Assembly (NCBI GenBank): GCA_019914945.1
Contig: CM034111.1
Location: 8,991,496-9,055,495, forward strand
Direction of reading: 5' to 3'
DNA length: 64,000 nucleotides
DNA from: Typha latifolia
Taxonomy: Eukaryota > Streptophyta > Magnoliopsida > Poales > Typhaceae
Part shown: positions 47,211 through 60,323 of the stretch, one piece after another
Position numbering within the stretch: position 1 is the first letter of the stretch
Layout: each line of letters starts with the position of its first letter
Program-made: the position numbers and the translations under genes
Notes under the pieces: generated by a model
Seen by the model: only the letters and a program-made list of their open reading frames with translations
What the model was told of the DNA's origin: nothing
Databases searched by the model: none

Positions 47211-47875
47211 ATCGGGTCAAGTTGGATAACATCATGAAAACATTTAGCTCGAAGGATCAAAAATATTTATCTTTTAATTAATTTATGGTTATGTAAGTCC
47301 TTAAATAAAGTCTAGTTATTCATGTAAGCTTAGAAGATAAGTTCAATTAATTCAAGTAAGCCATTAAAGCAAGTCTCGTTAAGTCAAGTAAGACTTTAAG
47401 ATAAATCTTATTAAGTTATATAAATCTTTAAGGCAAATCCTAGTTTGAGTCATATAAACCTTTAGGGCTAATTCTAATAAGACTCATTATACTCGACCTC
47501 TATATATAAAGGGATTGGGCTGCTTTATTTAATAATTCAAGCATCCAAGTATTGAGAAATTATTTTTGTCTTGAGTTTATATTAGGAGTAAGAGTAAATA
47601 ATTTACGAGTAGAAGTAAATTAATCATAGCCATTTATTTTTCATGAGTAAATCTAACTTAAAACTCTAATATTACTTCCAAATCCTAGCTATCATCATCT
47701 CCATGAACCACTCTACATCCACCACCTTTTAACGAATGCCATAATGTCGGATATTTACCAATTTGTTCAATTCTGACCTTCCACTATTTTAATTTTATCT
47801 TTCACTCCAACATCGTAATCATGTCAAACCAAAGCCATTAGATCCATAACTTTCGAGGGTTCCTCCCATAAAAAT
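47211..47875 (+). repeat. Probable solo LTR related to the C/D family
   Basis: Contains TATATATAAAGGG near 47502 and then a leader similar to the element C LTR (AATCATAGCC(A/G)TTTATTTTCAT and TCTAACTTAAAACTC...CCAAATCCTAGC). No coding region. The boundaries are inferred from the flanking repeats. Confidence 0.6.
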
Positions 47876-47975
47876 ATAATAATTTTTCTTTTTCCACTCC
47901 TACCCATTTTGGTTTCCATTTGCAATTTTACCCAATTTTAGTTCAAATACCAATATTGCCCTTGCATCACTTTTG
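47876..47975 (+). repeat. About 100-bp direct repeat, right copy
   Basis: See the left copy at 47110. Positions 47976-48240 hold nothing recognised. Confidence 0.8.
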
Positions 47976-48240
47976 ATAGTATCTCTACCCATTAAATGTT
48001 TAGAGATCTCATAAAACCTTCTTGGGATATGAGGTAAAAATAAATAATATTTATAATGATCTTATTGGAAATCTTACAAAAATTTTGAAAAAAAATAATA
48101 TTCCTATTCAACCCATCTCCTCCCTCTTGCCCAAATTGAGTCTTTTTTTTTCTTTTTTGAGGAAAAGCATGTAGGTAGAAGTCATTTCGCAACAACTTAT
48201 TAGTATAATCCGATGGATCAATCCATTCCTTACACTAAAT

Positions 48241-50520
48241 AGCAAGACTTGTTAAATGATGACTAGTATGGTTATTTTATTTGCTCAAATAGAATACATT
48301 GATAGAGATAAAGTAGTGAATCCACCTATTGTATTCCTGAATGATTAGTAAGATGTGCCAAACAAGCCTCACCAAACAGTCATGGAAGATGATTATGTCT
48401 GCATTCGCTCCCTTCTTGAAGAGCTCTTTGATGCCTAAAAGCAAGGCGATGGCTTCCCCCACTAGGGCTCCATCGTAGTGATCCTTACTTTTGTACGTGT
48501 CGAGTTTCATGTTCTTCTCCTTTCCATGCCGTATCTACCCAGCATAATGTAGTCTCTGGCTGCAAAGAAGTTACCTTATGGCCAATGGTCTTCAGTCCGG
48601 TGTCTGGATAGTCATCACTTTTGAGGGTTCCTATAAGCTTATTGATTTGTCTAAGATCCTAATTGGGGCTTAGCTCACTCTTCTGAAAATAGGTATTCCT
48701 TGCGTTTTAGATAATCCACATCATGATGAAAGCATAGCCAAGTTGCTCTTTAGATATTTTGGGGTTGTAGTCCAAGAACTAGTATGCTAGGCTTTCATGA
48801 AACTCATCAGGTATAGCTTAAGATAGCAAGTGAACTAGGCTGCTTTAGAATAATTGTAATGGAAAATCAAGTGCTCAATTGTTTCAGCATAACTACTACA
48901 TAGAGGGCATACATTATCAATTTGAGAAATCCTATGACTAAAGGTAGCACGACTAGATGGGCAACTACAGCACAGGATGATGGTCTTTATCCTCGACATA
49001 ATATCAATACAATTCCAAATTACCTTCCATGGCCTTTTTCCATCATGGCTTGAGGATGAAGCACCCTAATCCATTTTTGCCAGAATTACACTTGCAGATT
49101 TAGAGATGAACTTACCACTCTTAGCGGCCATCTAAATTATTATGTCTAGTCTATTCAGCGACACAGGACTAATAAAAATGTTTGAGATACTCCTAGCAAT
49201 CTCATTAGGGAAGAGAAAGCTAAATAAAGAAATTTGTCATGTTATACCTTCTGGGTTTGACCTGAGTTAGCATGAGCACGAGCCCTAGTCGCACCAATTT
49301 CCATCGTCAAACCTCCATCACTACATGTGCACTACTAAATGTCCCCTAGCCTTTGTGACCACCCTAAGAACCCCTAGCTAAGTTCTGATAAGAACCTAAG
49401 GACCATAAGCTTGGTCCTCATCTAAGGCACTCAAGGCATGGGTGGGCATCTTCAGCAAGCCGTCGAAGGCTCAGGTAGGCTGTTGGACACCTTATATTTG
49501 TTAGCCGTGGGAGTAGATTAGTGGAAATGTCCATCGGGGCACTATCTTCCCTAGAAGGAAGGGCTGCCACCTGCATCAATCATTCCTAGATGATCTTCCT
49601 CCTTATAGGGCATTCCAAGAGTTTATGACCAACAATACCACAAGTTAAGCACACATACGGAATGTTTTCATAAGAAACCACTTGATAAGTTTGGTTAGGG
49701 ACAAGAAAAAACCCATGCCTAATAGGTTTAGTTAGATCCAATTCCACACAACCCCTAGCATAGTAATATCATCCATAGTAATATCATCCATTCTTAACGG
49801 CCTGCCAACCATGGCCGACATTAATTTGAATATGGAGCTTATAGTACTCATTGCAAAGGTCCATAAATTAAGCCCACACAAGGGCTTTAGATATACACAC
49901 CACCGAAGATCTAAAATTAGGCCTTCATTTAGTCAAATTAATGACAGAGTCTCTAACAAACCATGGGCCCTTCGTAAGGACTGTGATCATGTCCTCCTCA
50001 TTGGTAAATTAGAAGAGGAAAAAACCTTTTGATTTGTCAACAATGAGGACGGGCCAACAAGCCCCCTTAGTTTTATAAGTTCATATCTAATAAGGTGCAA
50101 AGAGGGAACTTTACCTAGGAACTTACTGAATAGGGCATTCTTCCATTCTGCCCTACTCTCTTCAAGGATCTTTGAGTCAATGATAAGGACTTCAATGTTG
50201 GAGACCTTGAACTTAGCAAGATTTGCCCACTTTAATTCATGATTGAGTCAGGTTCAAAGTTGAGGAGGAGAAAGAAGATGATAGTAGGGGCGACACTTTG
50301 TTGTGGACTCCTGACACATGACTTGAAGGCTAAGCAATTGATAGTGATTTTTCAACAGCCGAGGACAAGAGGAACACGAGAGGTGTCCATGACAAGAGAA
50401 TGACAGGAATTTCCATCGGGAGGAGTAGAATGAGAGGAAAGTGAAGTGGGAGAGGGTCTCTCCTAAGGCATCAACATAAACCAAAAGGAACTGAATCGCC
50501 AAAAGAATACCTCAGAAAGT
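48241..50520 (-). pseudogene. LINE (L1-type) remnant, ORF1 plus ORF2 C-terminus; EN/RT lost
   Basis: On the minus strand, 50250-49570 encodes a DUF4283-like ORF1 stretch (NEEDMITVLTKGPWFVRDSV) followed by a zinc knuckle with YENIPYVCLTCGIVGHKLLEC. After a gap, 49250-48700 matches the region between RT and the zf-RVT domain (FPNEIARSISNI, AAKSGKFISKSAS, then ATFSHRISQIDNVCPLCSSYAETIEHLIF). 48510-48277 gives an RNase H-like tail (GEAIALLLGIKELFKKGANADIIIFHDC). Endonuclease and RT are missing, so it is internally deleted. Stops are frequent. Upstream to 50520 is a 5' region of unknown content; a 15-base direct repeat, AGTAATATCATCCAT, lies at 49762-49791. Confidence 0.8.
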
Positions 50521-50599
50521 GAAAAAAAGTTTCCTATAATAGTCTCTTTTTGCCTACTTCCTTTATCTCTCTCCCTCCTCTATGGATTTTGTTAGGAGG

Positions 50600-50752
50600 T
50601 GAACGTTGGAACACGACTTTTACTAAGGTATTAAATTTTTTTTCTTTGTTTAATTCTCTTTTGAACATTTAATCTTGTTGTAACACTTCATTATCTTTAA
50701 TGAAGCTTAATATCTTATTTGGATCCCAATCTTTTCTCCAAAAAAAAATAAT
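50600..50752 (+). repeat. LINE 3' end with A-rich tail
   Basis: TTGTTGTAACACTTC...TTTAATGAAGC...CCAAAAAAAAATAAT has the look of a plant LINE 3' untranslated end and poly-A tail. It probably belongs to a separate, 5'-truncated copy. Confidence 0.5.
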
Positions 50753-50966
50753 AATATTATATCCTAAGAAACATATCACACTCGATAGATGAATAACTAT
50801 CCTAAATGATTGCCTTGTATTTTTTTTAAGTAAATCGATGACATGTACCAAATCCAAGCTTTCAATAAAATCAAAAGCATAAACTTTGCTGTTGTTCCTC
50901 TTCTCTCATGAATTCAGGCAACTTTGAGAATTAAGAAGAAGAAGAGATACCTTTTGTGGTCTAATG

Positions 50967-53900
50967 GCTACTCCTGTTTCCTCTCTAGTGACTCCCACAA
51001 TCCCAATTCCACCAAAGAAACCCCCTGAATCAGTATATGCTCTCTCTCTTAAAGGAGTAATTGCTACTCTAGTTTAAGGGGCTAGTCGAGAAGCCTCGAC
51101 ACAGAGTCAAGGAGAAGTAAAGAAGGGCCCAAAGTTCCACCACTAGTGACGACCAAAAAGGTACAAACCCTGCTACTCCAACCACTTGGGCATAGTTATT
51201 CAGAGGCTCTCAAACTTCGATAGATGGTCTCAACCCTAGCCCACATGTACCTCTATCCTTCAACAACTTCAATCGAAAGCTTCTAGCACCATGGACCTTG
51301 ACTTGGAGAGGCTGCAATCCAATAGAGCTAAATGGAGGGTTAGTCTTATAGGTAAATTCTTAGGTAAGCCTCCGTCGTGGGCCTACCTTATTAAAGAATT
51401 TTCTCGAAGGTAGAAACCAGTAGGTCAACTTGAAGTTATCAATATGGCTACTAGGTTCTTCACTTTTAAATTTTATTTTGAGGAAGACATGATGAAGGTC
51501 TTAACTGGTGGCCTGTGGACCTTCAGAGGTATGGTTCTTTATCCCTTGGCAACCAAACTTCCAACCTCTTAGGGAGGAGATCCTAACCGCACTGATATAG
51601 GTCTAATTCCTATGACTCCTTGTGGAATATTGGCCGAAGGATCTCCTCCTAGCAGTGGCCTTAGACATTGGTTGCTCGCTTAAGATTAATGGTTAATTTG
51701 CCTAATTGTATATAGAAATTGACCTATCCGCTCCATTTAAGCAGTTCAAGGAGGTTAGGTCGTTGAGAGAAAAACAAATTTTAGGTAGTTTCCTATGAAA
51801 ACCTCCTCACTGTTTGCTTTCAAATGTGGTCGTATCGACCATAACCTAGCCACTTGTAGCTCGGTTACCTTTTTGATAGTGTGGTGTAGGCTATCAGTCA
51901 TAGTGGCTCAGTTCAAATGGTCTCCACCATACCAAGGGTAGAGGCAAACGATGATGTGGGCCTCAAAAACTCCATCCCTGATCTATTCGGTCCTTGGATC
52001 ATGGTTCATAAGAAATGGAGGAAACTATGCTACTAAGGTGATCCTAGTTCAAGAAATGTCGGTGGTGTGGAGTCCTCCCTATCGGAGAAGATGGATGAGG
52101 AGGCTAATAGTAACCTTACCAGCAGGGTGATTAAACAAGATGTATGGAGTAAACTTGTCCACGCCAAACCAAGTCTCGATAACTTCACCCATAGCCTAAA
52201 TAACCTCACCAAGGGTAACATTCCCTTAGCCCATCACACTTTCAAGGTGGAGCTTCAATCTACAAACGTGTCACCCCTAAAAGGCTACACCATAGTCAAT
52301 CATATGAGTGCAGATCATGTGGTAAACCGCCTGCTCCCAAGGTTCCCCTTCACATCTCAGGAAGGAAAATATTTCTGCTGACCATTCTTGATCTTTTCAA
52401 CGATCCAATCCCGAGGTCCCCTCTTGTCCTACTAAAAGGCAGAGATTAAGTTAGGCCACCCCCTCTAGGCTTGACCCTGCTACTGAGGGTGTTCTAAGCC
52501 TCGCCAAATCTCCTAGGAATTGAAAATCTCTGTCAGCCAATTAATGTAAAATATTTTTCCCAAATCCTTCTTTTCCAATAGTCTCATCACCATAATGGAA
52601 ACTTGCCCTGAAGTGGTTGACAACATATGGTCGTTGATCATAATTCTCCAACGGCTGACTCTCCTCCAACCCAGTCTACTCCCACTTGCCATGTTCGAGT
52701 TAGTGACCCTATCTCTCCTAGTATCACCACTCATATTCCTACCAAAAATCTTAGTATTCCCTCTTTCCTTCTTACTCCTTCTCCCACCCTCTCTACCACC
52801 GTTTCTATCCCCCTTCTCGCTCTTTCCGTGAGTCAAAATAGCCATGATATGGTGGTGGACTAGGATTCTCATACCTTAAATGAAGACCATCGGCTTGCTT
52901 TTGGGGCTAATATTGAAATACAAGAGGAGCCACCTGATAAAGATCTAAAGCGACCCCTTTAGCGACTTTTCACAAACAAAGAAAAAAGGGAGCTACCAAC
53001 TCCCCAGCCTTGCAAATTCATGACTTGGCTAAGAATAAGGGTAAAAAGACTGCTAATAAGATTTTGTCGGACGAAAATACAACTGGTAGTGGCAGGAAGG
53101 CAACAATAATTCTGAAAGCTAATGCAAGATCCCCGGCAGAACTTCCTCTAAACTAGTGTTAAATCATGTGCATCATTTGTTGAAATTGTCGTGAGCTCGC
53201 CTAGAAAGAGGGACATACCTCTTTCATAACTATGCACAATTATCATAATCCTACTATGGTAATACTGCTAGAAACTAATATCACTAACTGTCGATCCAAA
53301 AGTTTTCTTAAGAGACTAAAACCAACTTAGGATGGCTGTTTAACTTCGGGGACTAGTGCTAGTGGGGGTATTATGATTTGCTAGAAGATAGAAAACGTCA
53401 AGTTTTCACTAGTCCAATCCTCTAAACAAGTCATCTATGGAATTGCTACCCTCGAAGGTAAGTCTTCTTGGTTCTTATCAACTATTTATGCCAGCAATAT
53501 TGCCATGAATCATAATTGGTATTTTCATGAACTTAGTTATATTGACTCTTCTAGTATGCCTTGGATGGTCATTTGTGATTTTAATTGCATTATTAATCCT
53601 GCTGACAAGATTAAAGGAACACCCTTTAGAGCTAATTATTCTGTTATGACCTTTAAACATTTTATTTCAAAAACTACTATGATTGACTTTGGTTTTGAAG
53701 GACTACCTTATACTTGGTGTAACAATCGCTATGGTCTTTCTTGTGCACTGGTTCGTTTGAATAGATTGTTTGGAAATTCAAATTTTGAATATTTTTTCAA
53801 AGACTGTTGTAAACCATTTGCCTCAAATTGCCTCTGATCACACTCCCCTCCTAATATCCCTTGGTCAGGAATCTAAGTTCGGTAGGAACCTTTTTAGGTT

Positions 53901-56760
53901 TGAATAGTTTTGGTTTGGTTATCCTGAGGTTAGTATAATTGAGATTATTTAGAGTCAGGTCTATCTGACTACTCAACATTCCTCCTCCCTCTTTAATCAC
54001 AAATTAACTTGCATTCGTATTAAGCTACTCCATTGGAATAAGTTCACTTTTGGTCGCCTTGAGGCTAACGTTGCTAAGGTTAAGGAGCAGAGAAGTTAAG
54101 GAAAAAAACAAATCCTTTCTCTCATACTAATAGCACCCAACTCTCCATCTTATATCATAGATGATCTGCTTACCTTAGACAAGTATCTGGCAAGTGGCAA
54201 AGCAAGTCTCGAGTGACTTGGCTTATGGATGGTGACGCCAATACTGTTTTCTTTCATTTGTCCACCAAGATCCATAGGCAGAAAAATTGTATTAATAATA
54301 TTACTAGTCGGGAGGGGAATGTGATCATTAATGTCCTAGGCATTCAGGATGAGTTTGTTAGCTTTTATAAGGGTCTATGGCATGTGGATGTCAAAGGCAC
54401 TGGTCCCTCGGATGACTGGCCGACAATCCCATGTATAAGTTCTATCTGCAATAATGATTTCACTAAGGATGTTAACTTAAATGAGGTGAAATAGGCTTTG
54501 TGGTCTACGCTAGCCAAAACAGCCCCTGGTTCCGATGGCCACCATGTTGAATTCTATAAGCATTTTTGGGATATTCTTGGAAATGATCTGGACCATCTAG
54601 TCCAGTAATTGTTTAGTTCCAACACTCATATATACTAGCTTAGAGTTGGGGTCAAATATATATCTCTCTTATTTCTAAGATTGAAAATCTTGCCAAGGTT
54701 GTAGATTACGAGCCTATTTTCCTCTTTAATGTTAATTATAGAATTTTGGCTAAAATCCTAGCTAATAGGATGAAGCCAGTCCTTCATACTTTGTTGCGGG
54801 TCGTCATATCCATGATAATATTGCTCTTATTCAGAAAATTGTGCATTCTATAAATTCCTCTAAAACTAACAATAATTTTATTATGGTTATGGTGGATCTT
54901 GAAAAAGTCTATGATCGCTTAAACTGGAAGGCTATTATTGGATGTAAGTCTCACACGGGTTTACCTTTGAAATTTACAAATTAGATTTCTGCTTGCCTTT
55001 CTTCTCCGACTTATTATTTACTGATTAATGGCTCTCCTTCAAATTAGTTTAAAGGTGGGAGGGGTATCTGTCAAGGTGACTCTATCTCTCCCTACCTTTC
55101 TATTCAAGTATCTGAGATTTTCTCATCCTTAGTGAGAGAAGCAATGCTTGATAATACTGTCAATCTTTTTCACATTGGAGATTGTGCTATTAGTCATCTT
55201 ATGTATGTTGATGACCTCATTTTATGGTTTAATGCAGTGTGACTTTTTGTAAGAAAGTTATGGAAATTTTTGAGAAATATAAAACTATCACTAAATTACG
55301 AATAAATTTTTCAAAGTCTGAAGTTTTTTTCTCCTCTAAGGAAGGCCCCTACCTTTGAAAAATACCCTTCTAAGCATTCTCCAAATGTCAAAAGGTAGTT
55401 TTCCTTTTAAGTATCTAAGGACAAAAATTTCTCCTACACACTTGCTTATCCAAGAATTTCTTGCTAAAGTAGAGGCCAAATTACCAGAATGGAAATGCGC
55501 ATTACCTTTATTAACTCGGTCCTCAACTCGATGTCAGTTATCTCATGTCGTCCTCTTGGACCCCTCTTACAATTTTTGATTGGATGACAAAGCTATCTAG
55601 GAGATTTTTGTAGGATAAATCGAACCACAACCATGGTCTCAACCTTGTCGGCTAGGACAAAGTCATTAAGACTAAGAGGAAAGGAGGCTTAGCCATTAGA
55701 GACTTGCATTCTACTCTTCTGTCCCTAGTTGCAAAAAAGTTACTCTCCGTGCTCAACTTAGACCAAAACTCTTAGGTTTGGCTAGTTACAACCAAATATG
55801 ACACTTTGCACCCTTAGAATGCCCAAAAACCTAAAAACTCGACTTGGAGCTGGCGCCTTGTTTAGAATACTATAGTTGCCATTTGTACTCAGTCCCCTTG
55901 AGTCACTAGCCTACTTTTATCAATGTTAGGATGATGAGAAATGCCTCTCTAGTTTCTAACATTATTTTGCATGGTAATTAGGTTGAGGATACAATTGAGT
56001 TTATTTTTGGGCCCATCTTGAGTGAGATGATCTTCGCGATCCACCTCCTGTTGAGAAACCAAGTGGGGAACCAAAGTAATATGCTCCTTATTGCTATCGC
56101 TAAGATTGGCTCATTTGGAAATAAAGGAATGAAGTTTGTTTCAACAATACCTTTGAGCCGGTCTTAAAGGTTTCGAACTGCACTCTTAGACTTTCTCTAG
56201 AATATTCTAAACAGAAAGCCATTAGGCCAACTAAACCCAATTTCACAAATCCAACCATCCGACGGGAGCCTCCTCCTTGGGGTTGGATTAAGGTTAATTC
56301 AGATAGCTCCTACATAGGACCAATGTACCTAGGTGGAACGAGTTTTGTTGCCCGACAAGTTAATGGTGGGCCAATTCTTGTAGGAACTCAATGTGATAAA
56401 TATGTCTCTACTCTTGCTGTCGAAGCCCTGACAATGTTGGATGCTCTTTGTACTACTGCTCAAATTGCTGGTGATAGAGTCTTTCTCTCCTTTTGGTCAA
56501 CATTGACTAGACTAACTACTTTCCCTTGGACCATCAAGTATACCATCGATGATATCTCTACTCTACTGCAAAATTACTCTAAATAAAATCTCATATGTTT
56601 CGTGAAGCAAATCGAGTATCCAACTGGCTAACGAATTTGAGTAGGACCCAAGGTTTTGGGTGCACCTAGACTGGATCCTTTTCCTCCTACATTAATTAAA
56701 AATCTCATATGGGGCTTTTTGTAGCCATGAAAGTTAACCTACATTAATTAAAAAAAAGTA
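50967..56760 (+). pseudogene. LINE (L1-type), near full length, heavily mutated
   Basis: ORF1 begins at the ATG 50967. A DUF4283-type region runs about 51290-51560 (RAKWRVSLIGKFLGKPPSWAYL, EEDMMKVLTGGLWTFRG), with a degenerate zinc knuckle FKCGRIDHNLATC near 51820. ORF2 starts around 53165. Its AP endonuclease at 53165-53870 shows NPTMVILLETNI, MPWMVICDFNCI and GLPYTWCNNR. The RT region runs about 54200-55600, with TWLMDGDANTVFFH, PGSDGHHVEFYKHFW and the catalytic YVDDLIL near 55204. An RNase H-like domain at 56275-56586 starts WIKVNSDSS. An A-rich tail is at about 56748-56758. Every domain has stops or shifts. 52380-53160 is the ORF1 C-terminus and spacer. No TSD found. Confidence 0.85.
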
Positions 56761-57372
56761 TCTTCTCTTTCTATAACACTTATAAAAGGGGTCGAATACC
56801 AACAAAAAGTATCTCCTTTGCTAAATAAGATTGTGTGAGAAACTAAATAAGTGTCTGACATAACCTATAATTATTCTAATTTCCTATATTTAAATTATTC
56901 TAGTATTTTATTATATGCTAGTACAATATATATTATTTATATTTGATGTAACATAAAGTTAAAATAATAGTTTAGCGAATGACTAAAATAATCTTTATAA
57001 TGAATGGATATAGAGAAAAGAAAAAATAATAATAATGAGTAATTGAAATAATAATTGATTAAAGTAATATCTTTTTAAAATATAGTAATTAGTAAATATA
57101 AAAATATTAGATAAAAAAAAAGAGAAAAATATATATTACTATACTAATATAGGCCTTCGTGGCCGATTACTTGCTATACCGATATTAAGAAGGCTTACTA
57201 GAATAAGCATATTCTTATTCCACAAATGAACCGGGTTAAAGAATTAGGGCACATAGCATGCATGGATATATAGATTTCACTCCCATAGACCTTGGTTTCG
57301 TAGAGGAGCAGAAAAAGTTTATGTACAATATGTGAACAAGCACAGGCATATAAGCGGCAAAATCCCAGCAGG
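56761..57372. other. AT-rich spacer and 3' end of the minus-strand gene
   Basis: AT-rich to about 57150. 57188-57240 contains the hairpin-forming GAATAAGCATATTCTTATTC shared with 27417-27470. The part nearest 57372 is likely 3' untranslated region. Confidence 0.4.
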
Positions 57373-58367
57373 TTAAAGCTTGTGAGAGGAGAGCAACATC
57401 AATAGATCCGGATCATTCTTGTGCTTGTCCCAAGCTGACTCAAACTGCAATCCCTTACATCTGCACCAAGAGAGAATGCGAATTAGATCAGATTCAGATG
57501 ACAAGTTGAGAGGACTAAACTGGATCGATCAGCGGAAAATAATTGGAAAGAAAAGTTTATAAGCATCAAGGTGGTCTTTTACTTTTGAAGTATTGTCAGC
57601 ATCTGTAAAATGTGATCACGGAGAACTTCTCGGTTCCTTCTTGTCGCTGATTCCTTGTATAAAAGAATAAGCTCATCTACAAGTCTGAAGAAAAACATAT
57701 AAGAGTCAGAATTGAGCAATAAGGAGAATCGAGACAGAAAACTAGGGTGCACTAAGTCCATAATACTACATTTCTCAGGTGATTAGAAAAACTGAATTCA
57801 CATCTTGGATCAAATAAATGGTTCTGTTTAATTAATGCCCACCAGACCCATCCCTCAATGTCAACTGTCACAATCTACAAAGAACTTCACACAGCTCTTA
57901 CAAGACAAAGAATTGCACATCGGAGAGGCAACATGCAGTATAACTTTTTTCAATCACCTCAACTTTCTCATCGGATATCCAAATTCTATTTTGATAAACC
58001 AATTTGGTGACGAGCTGAAAGAAGCTAATTTTTTATAGACAAAAACTTGTAACATAATCAAGATGGCTCATCCATAAGACAACCAAAAATTCAATATTTC
58101 GGAAAAGAAAATATGAGGTACTTATTATTGAAAATAAAAGCCAGACAACTACGGCACTATTAATTTCTTCTAGGACATCTATTTTTTATTCTAAGAGAAC
58201 AATCCACAGGAAATACTAAACTTAGGTTTTGTCTACATTCCCCATCTGACTAAACAGAGTTAACAAACTCAAAGAGCATAGCAACAAAAGCCAATAACCT
58301 ACCTCTCAGTATAAGGTGATTGCCTGACCCATGTAAGCTGAACAATTGTTCCCAGCCGTTCTAGAAC
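57373..58367 (-). CDS. C-terminal exons of an unidentified conserved gene
   Basis: Three minus-strand exons with consistent phases and GT-AG borders: 58367-58303, 57684-57593 and 57460-57373, ending in TAA. Joined, they read VLERLGTIVQLTWVRQSPYT, then LVDELILLYKESATRRNREV and LRDHILQMLTILQK, then CKGLQFESAWDKHKNDPDLL and a short tail. The result is helical, charged and free of stops over about 81 codons, unlike the decayed elements nearby. A 21-base exon at 62206-62186 (phase 0, ending GTCCAG before GTAGG) and an open stretch at 63392-63325 (MVHQRKLAIANKLEDSFHAT) may be earlier exons of the same gene; if so, element C and the hAT element at 62508 sit in its introns. I do not recognise the family and give no function. 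Confidence 0.6.
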
Positions 58368-59628
58368 CTGTGATAATACAGGAAAAGTATCAAGCTATCC
58401 TGCTCCAGCAGAAATATGTTCTGCAGCAGTGAGAATGCCAGGTTTTTTGTGTGGAATCTGAATAGATCTAAGACAAAAATGGAAAGAGAAATGTGACAAA
58501 AAGAAACTCCTAATGGATGGCAAGAAACGGTCATGAATTCATCATCCACTGCCCAATTCTAAATAATGTAGATAAAATGTTGGCAAGCAAAGTATATAAT
58601 TGCCAGAAAGTCCATATATGGAAATGGATATGGGTGTATTGCTTAACTGCCTGAAAGTCAATATATGGAACTAGATAGAGGTGTCTCCCCAGTGTGTACA
58701 ATATATGCTCTGTGCTTAACACTAACGAAAACTAAGGAACAAAGTTTATGTTTTTTATGCATTCTATCATGAATACTAATATCCTGACATGTCTAACTTG
58801 CATGCCAGGTAAACCAATTCAGTCATGGACTTCATGCAGAAAAATCAACATTCATCACAAAACTCTCGTCATGACGAACAAACTGAAGAGAATAAATGGC
58901 TTTCAAGAGACATGTAAAATCCACTTTAGCAACTTAAAACGATGTAAACTTCATATACTTTAGATGCTCGACATTCCTAAGACACGATGGGACTTCTCTT
59001 CCATTGACTCCGTTTTATGTGCCTTAAAGATTAAAGCCAATTCCTTCTTGCATGAGCTTAAAGCCTTAAATAGAAAAAAAAAAACTTGGGTCTCATACTT
59101 GTCAGATTGCCTTTAGAATCTCGAGAGAAGACCATCTGCTTGAATTTGTTTACAAATTGGCAGCATTATCCTTAATGCTATATCTTTCAACACTCATCCA
59201 AAGGAAAGCTAAGGATTTGCTTGGTAGCACGATAACTAGTGCAGAACTTCTGGGGAAGAAAGAAAACTTATCAAAACTGATAACTACAGAACCTTGGACT
59301 AATTATTTGTGAATGTAGGAAAAGGATCGAAAGCCAACCCAAATAGTTGAACCTATGTTCTTGTTATCATTGGTGTGCTAGTGGATATTGTTGTTGTTAT
59401 AGAATTAGAAACTGGCAGCAGGACTTAGAGAACCCATGTCAGGGCAACATCAGTCATATGATGCAGTAGGGATATCTCAATAGTGCCTTTTCAATTCCAA
59501 AGAGCACTGACAACAATGATGGCATTCCTAAAAGGTATTTCTTCTGGAACACAATTTGTATCAAAGGATGGCCAAAATGTTTCTTGTCAATATGTGACTA
59601 ATTTCATGCATCTCAAAAATAGGCAAAA
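58368..59628 (-). other. Presumed intron of the minus-strand gene
   Basis: No repeat boundary recognised. Around 59101-59134 a short minus-strand stretch (MVFSRDSKGNLT between CAG and GTATGAG) could be another exon, but its phase does not fit the exon at 58367. Confidence 0.35.
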
Positions 59629-60323
59629 TGAAACAATCCAACCACGAGAGTCAAGTCAGTTAGGTTGAGTCTAGTTAGTTAATTTCGCTTATTGCTTTTA
59701 AAATTGAATTAAAATGGATAATCCGCATAGCTATGCCCAGTAGGTTGAGTTGGATCCAACCCGCTATGTCTCTACTCTTATAAATATGAGTTATCATTGT
59801 TTATTTGGATTATCATGGGATTAGGGAATTAATATTGATTTAAGTTAATTTTATTATCTTGTTTTTACCTTTAATCATAGCCGTTTATTTTCATAGAATA
59901 TGAGTGATCATTGTTTATTTGGATTATTATGGGATCAGCGAATTAATATTGATTTAAGTTAATTTTATTATCTTGTTTTTACCTTTAATCATAGCCGTTT
60001 ATTTTCATAGAAATATATCTAACCTAGAAATCATAATTCTACCTCCAAACCTTAGTCACCATCTTCCTCCACAAACCACCCACCCTCATGGCCGACCTCC
60101 ACCATCCTATGTCCGTCCGCCACCTTCCGATGATCACCGCAACGTCAGAATTTTAATTTTTGTCCAGTTTCGACCTTCCTCTACTGTTTTAGTCATATAT
60201 TTTCACTCCGACCTCGAAATCACTTTATTCCAAATATAGTAGATCCGAGACTCACAAGACTACCATTCATAAAAATCTTAGATTTTTTCTGCGAACGGAT
60301 TGATCCAGGCCTAGTTCGTAACA
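59629..60323 (+). repeat. 5' LTR of element C with 114-bp internal tandem duplication
   Basis: TATA box TATAAATA at 59779-59786. The segment 59783-59896 is repeated at 59897-60010 with few differences. The 3' LTR has a single copy. Confidence 0.85.

Noticed and set aside
59101..59134. Extra exon of the minus-strand gene
   Set aside because: Has plausible splice borders but the wrong phase for the next exon and is very short.
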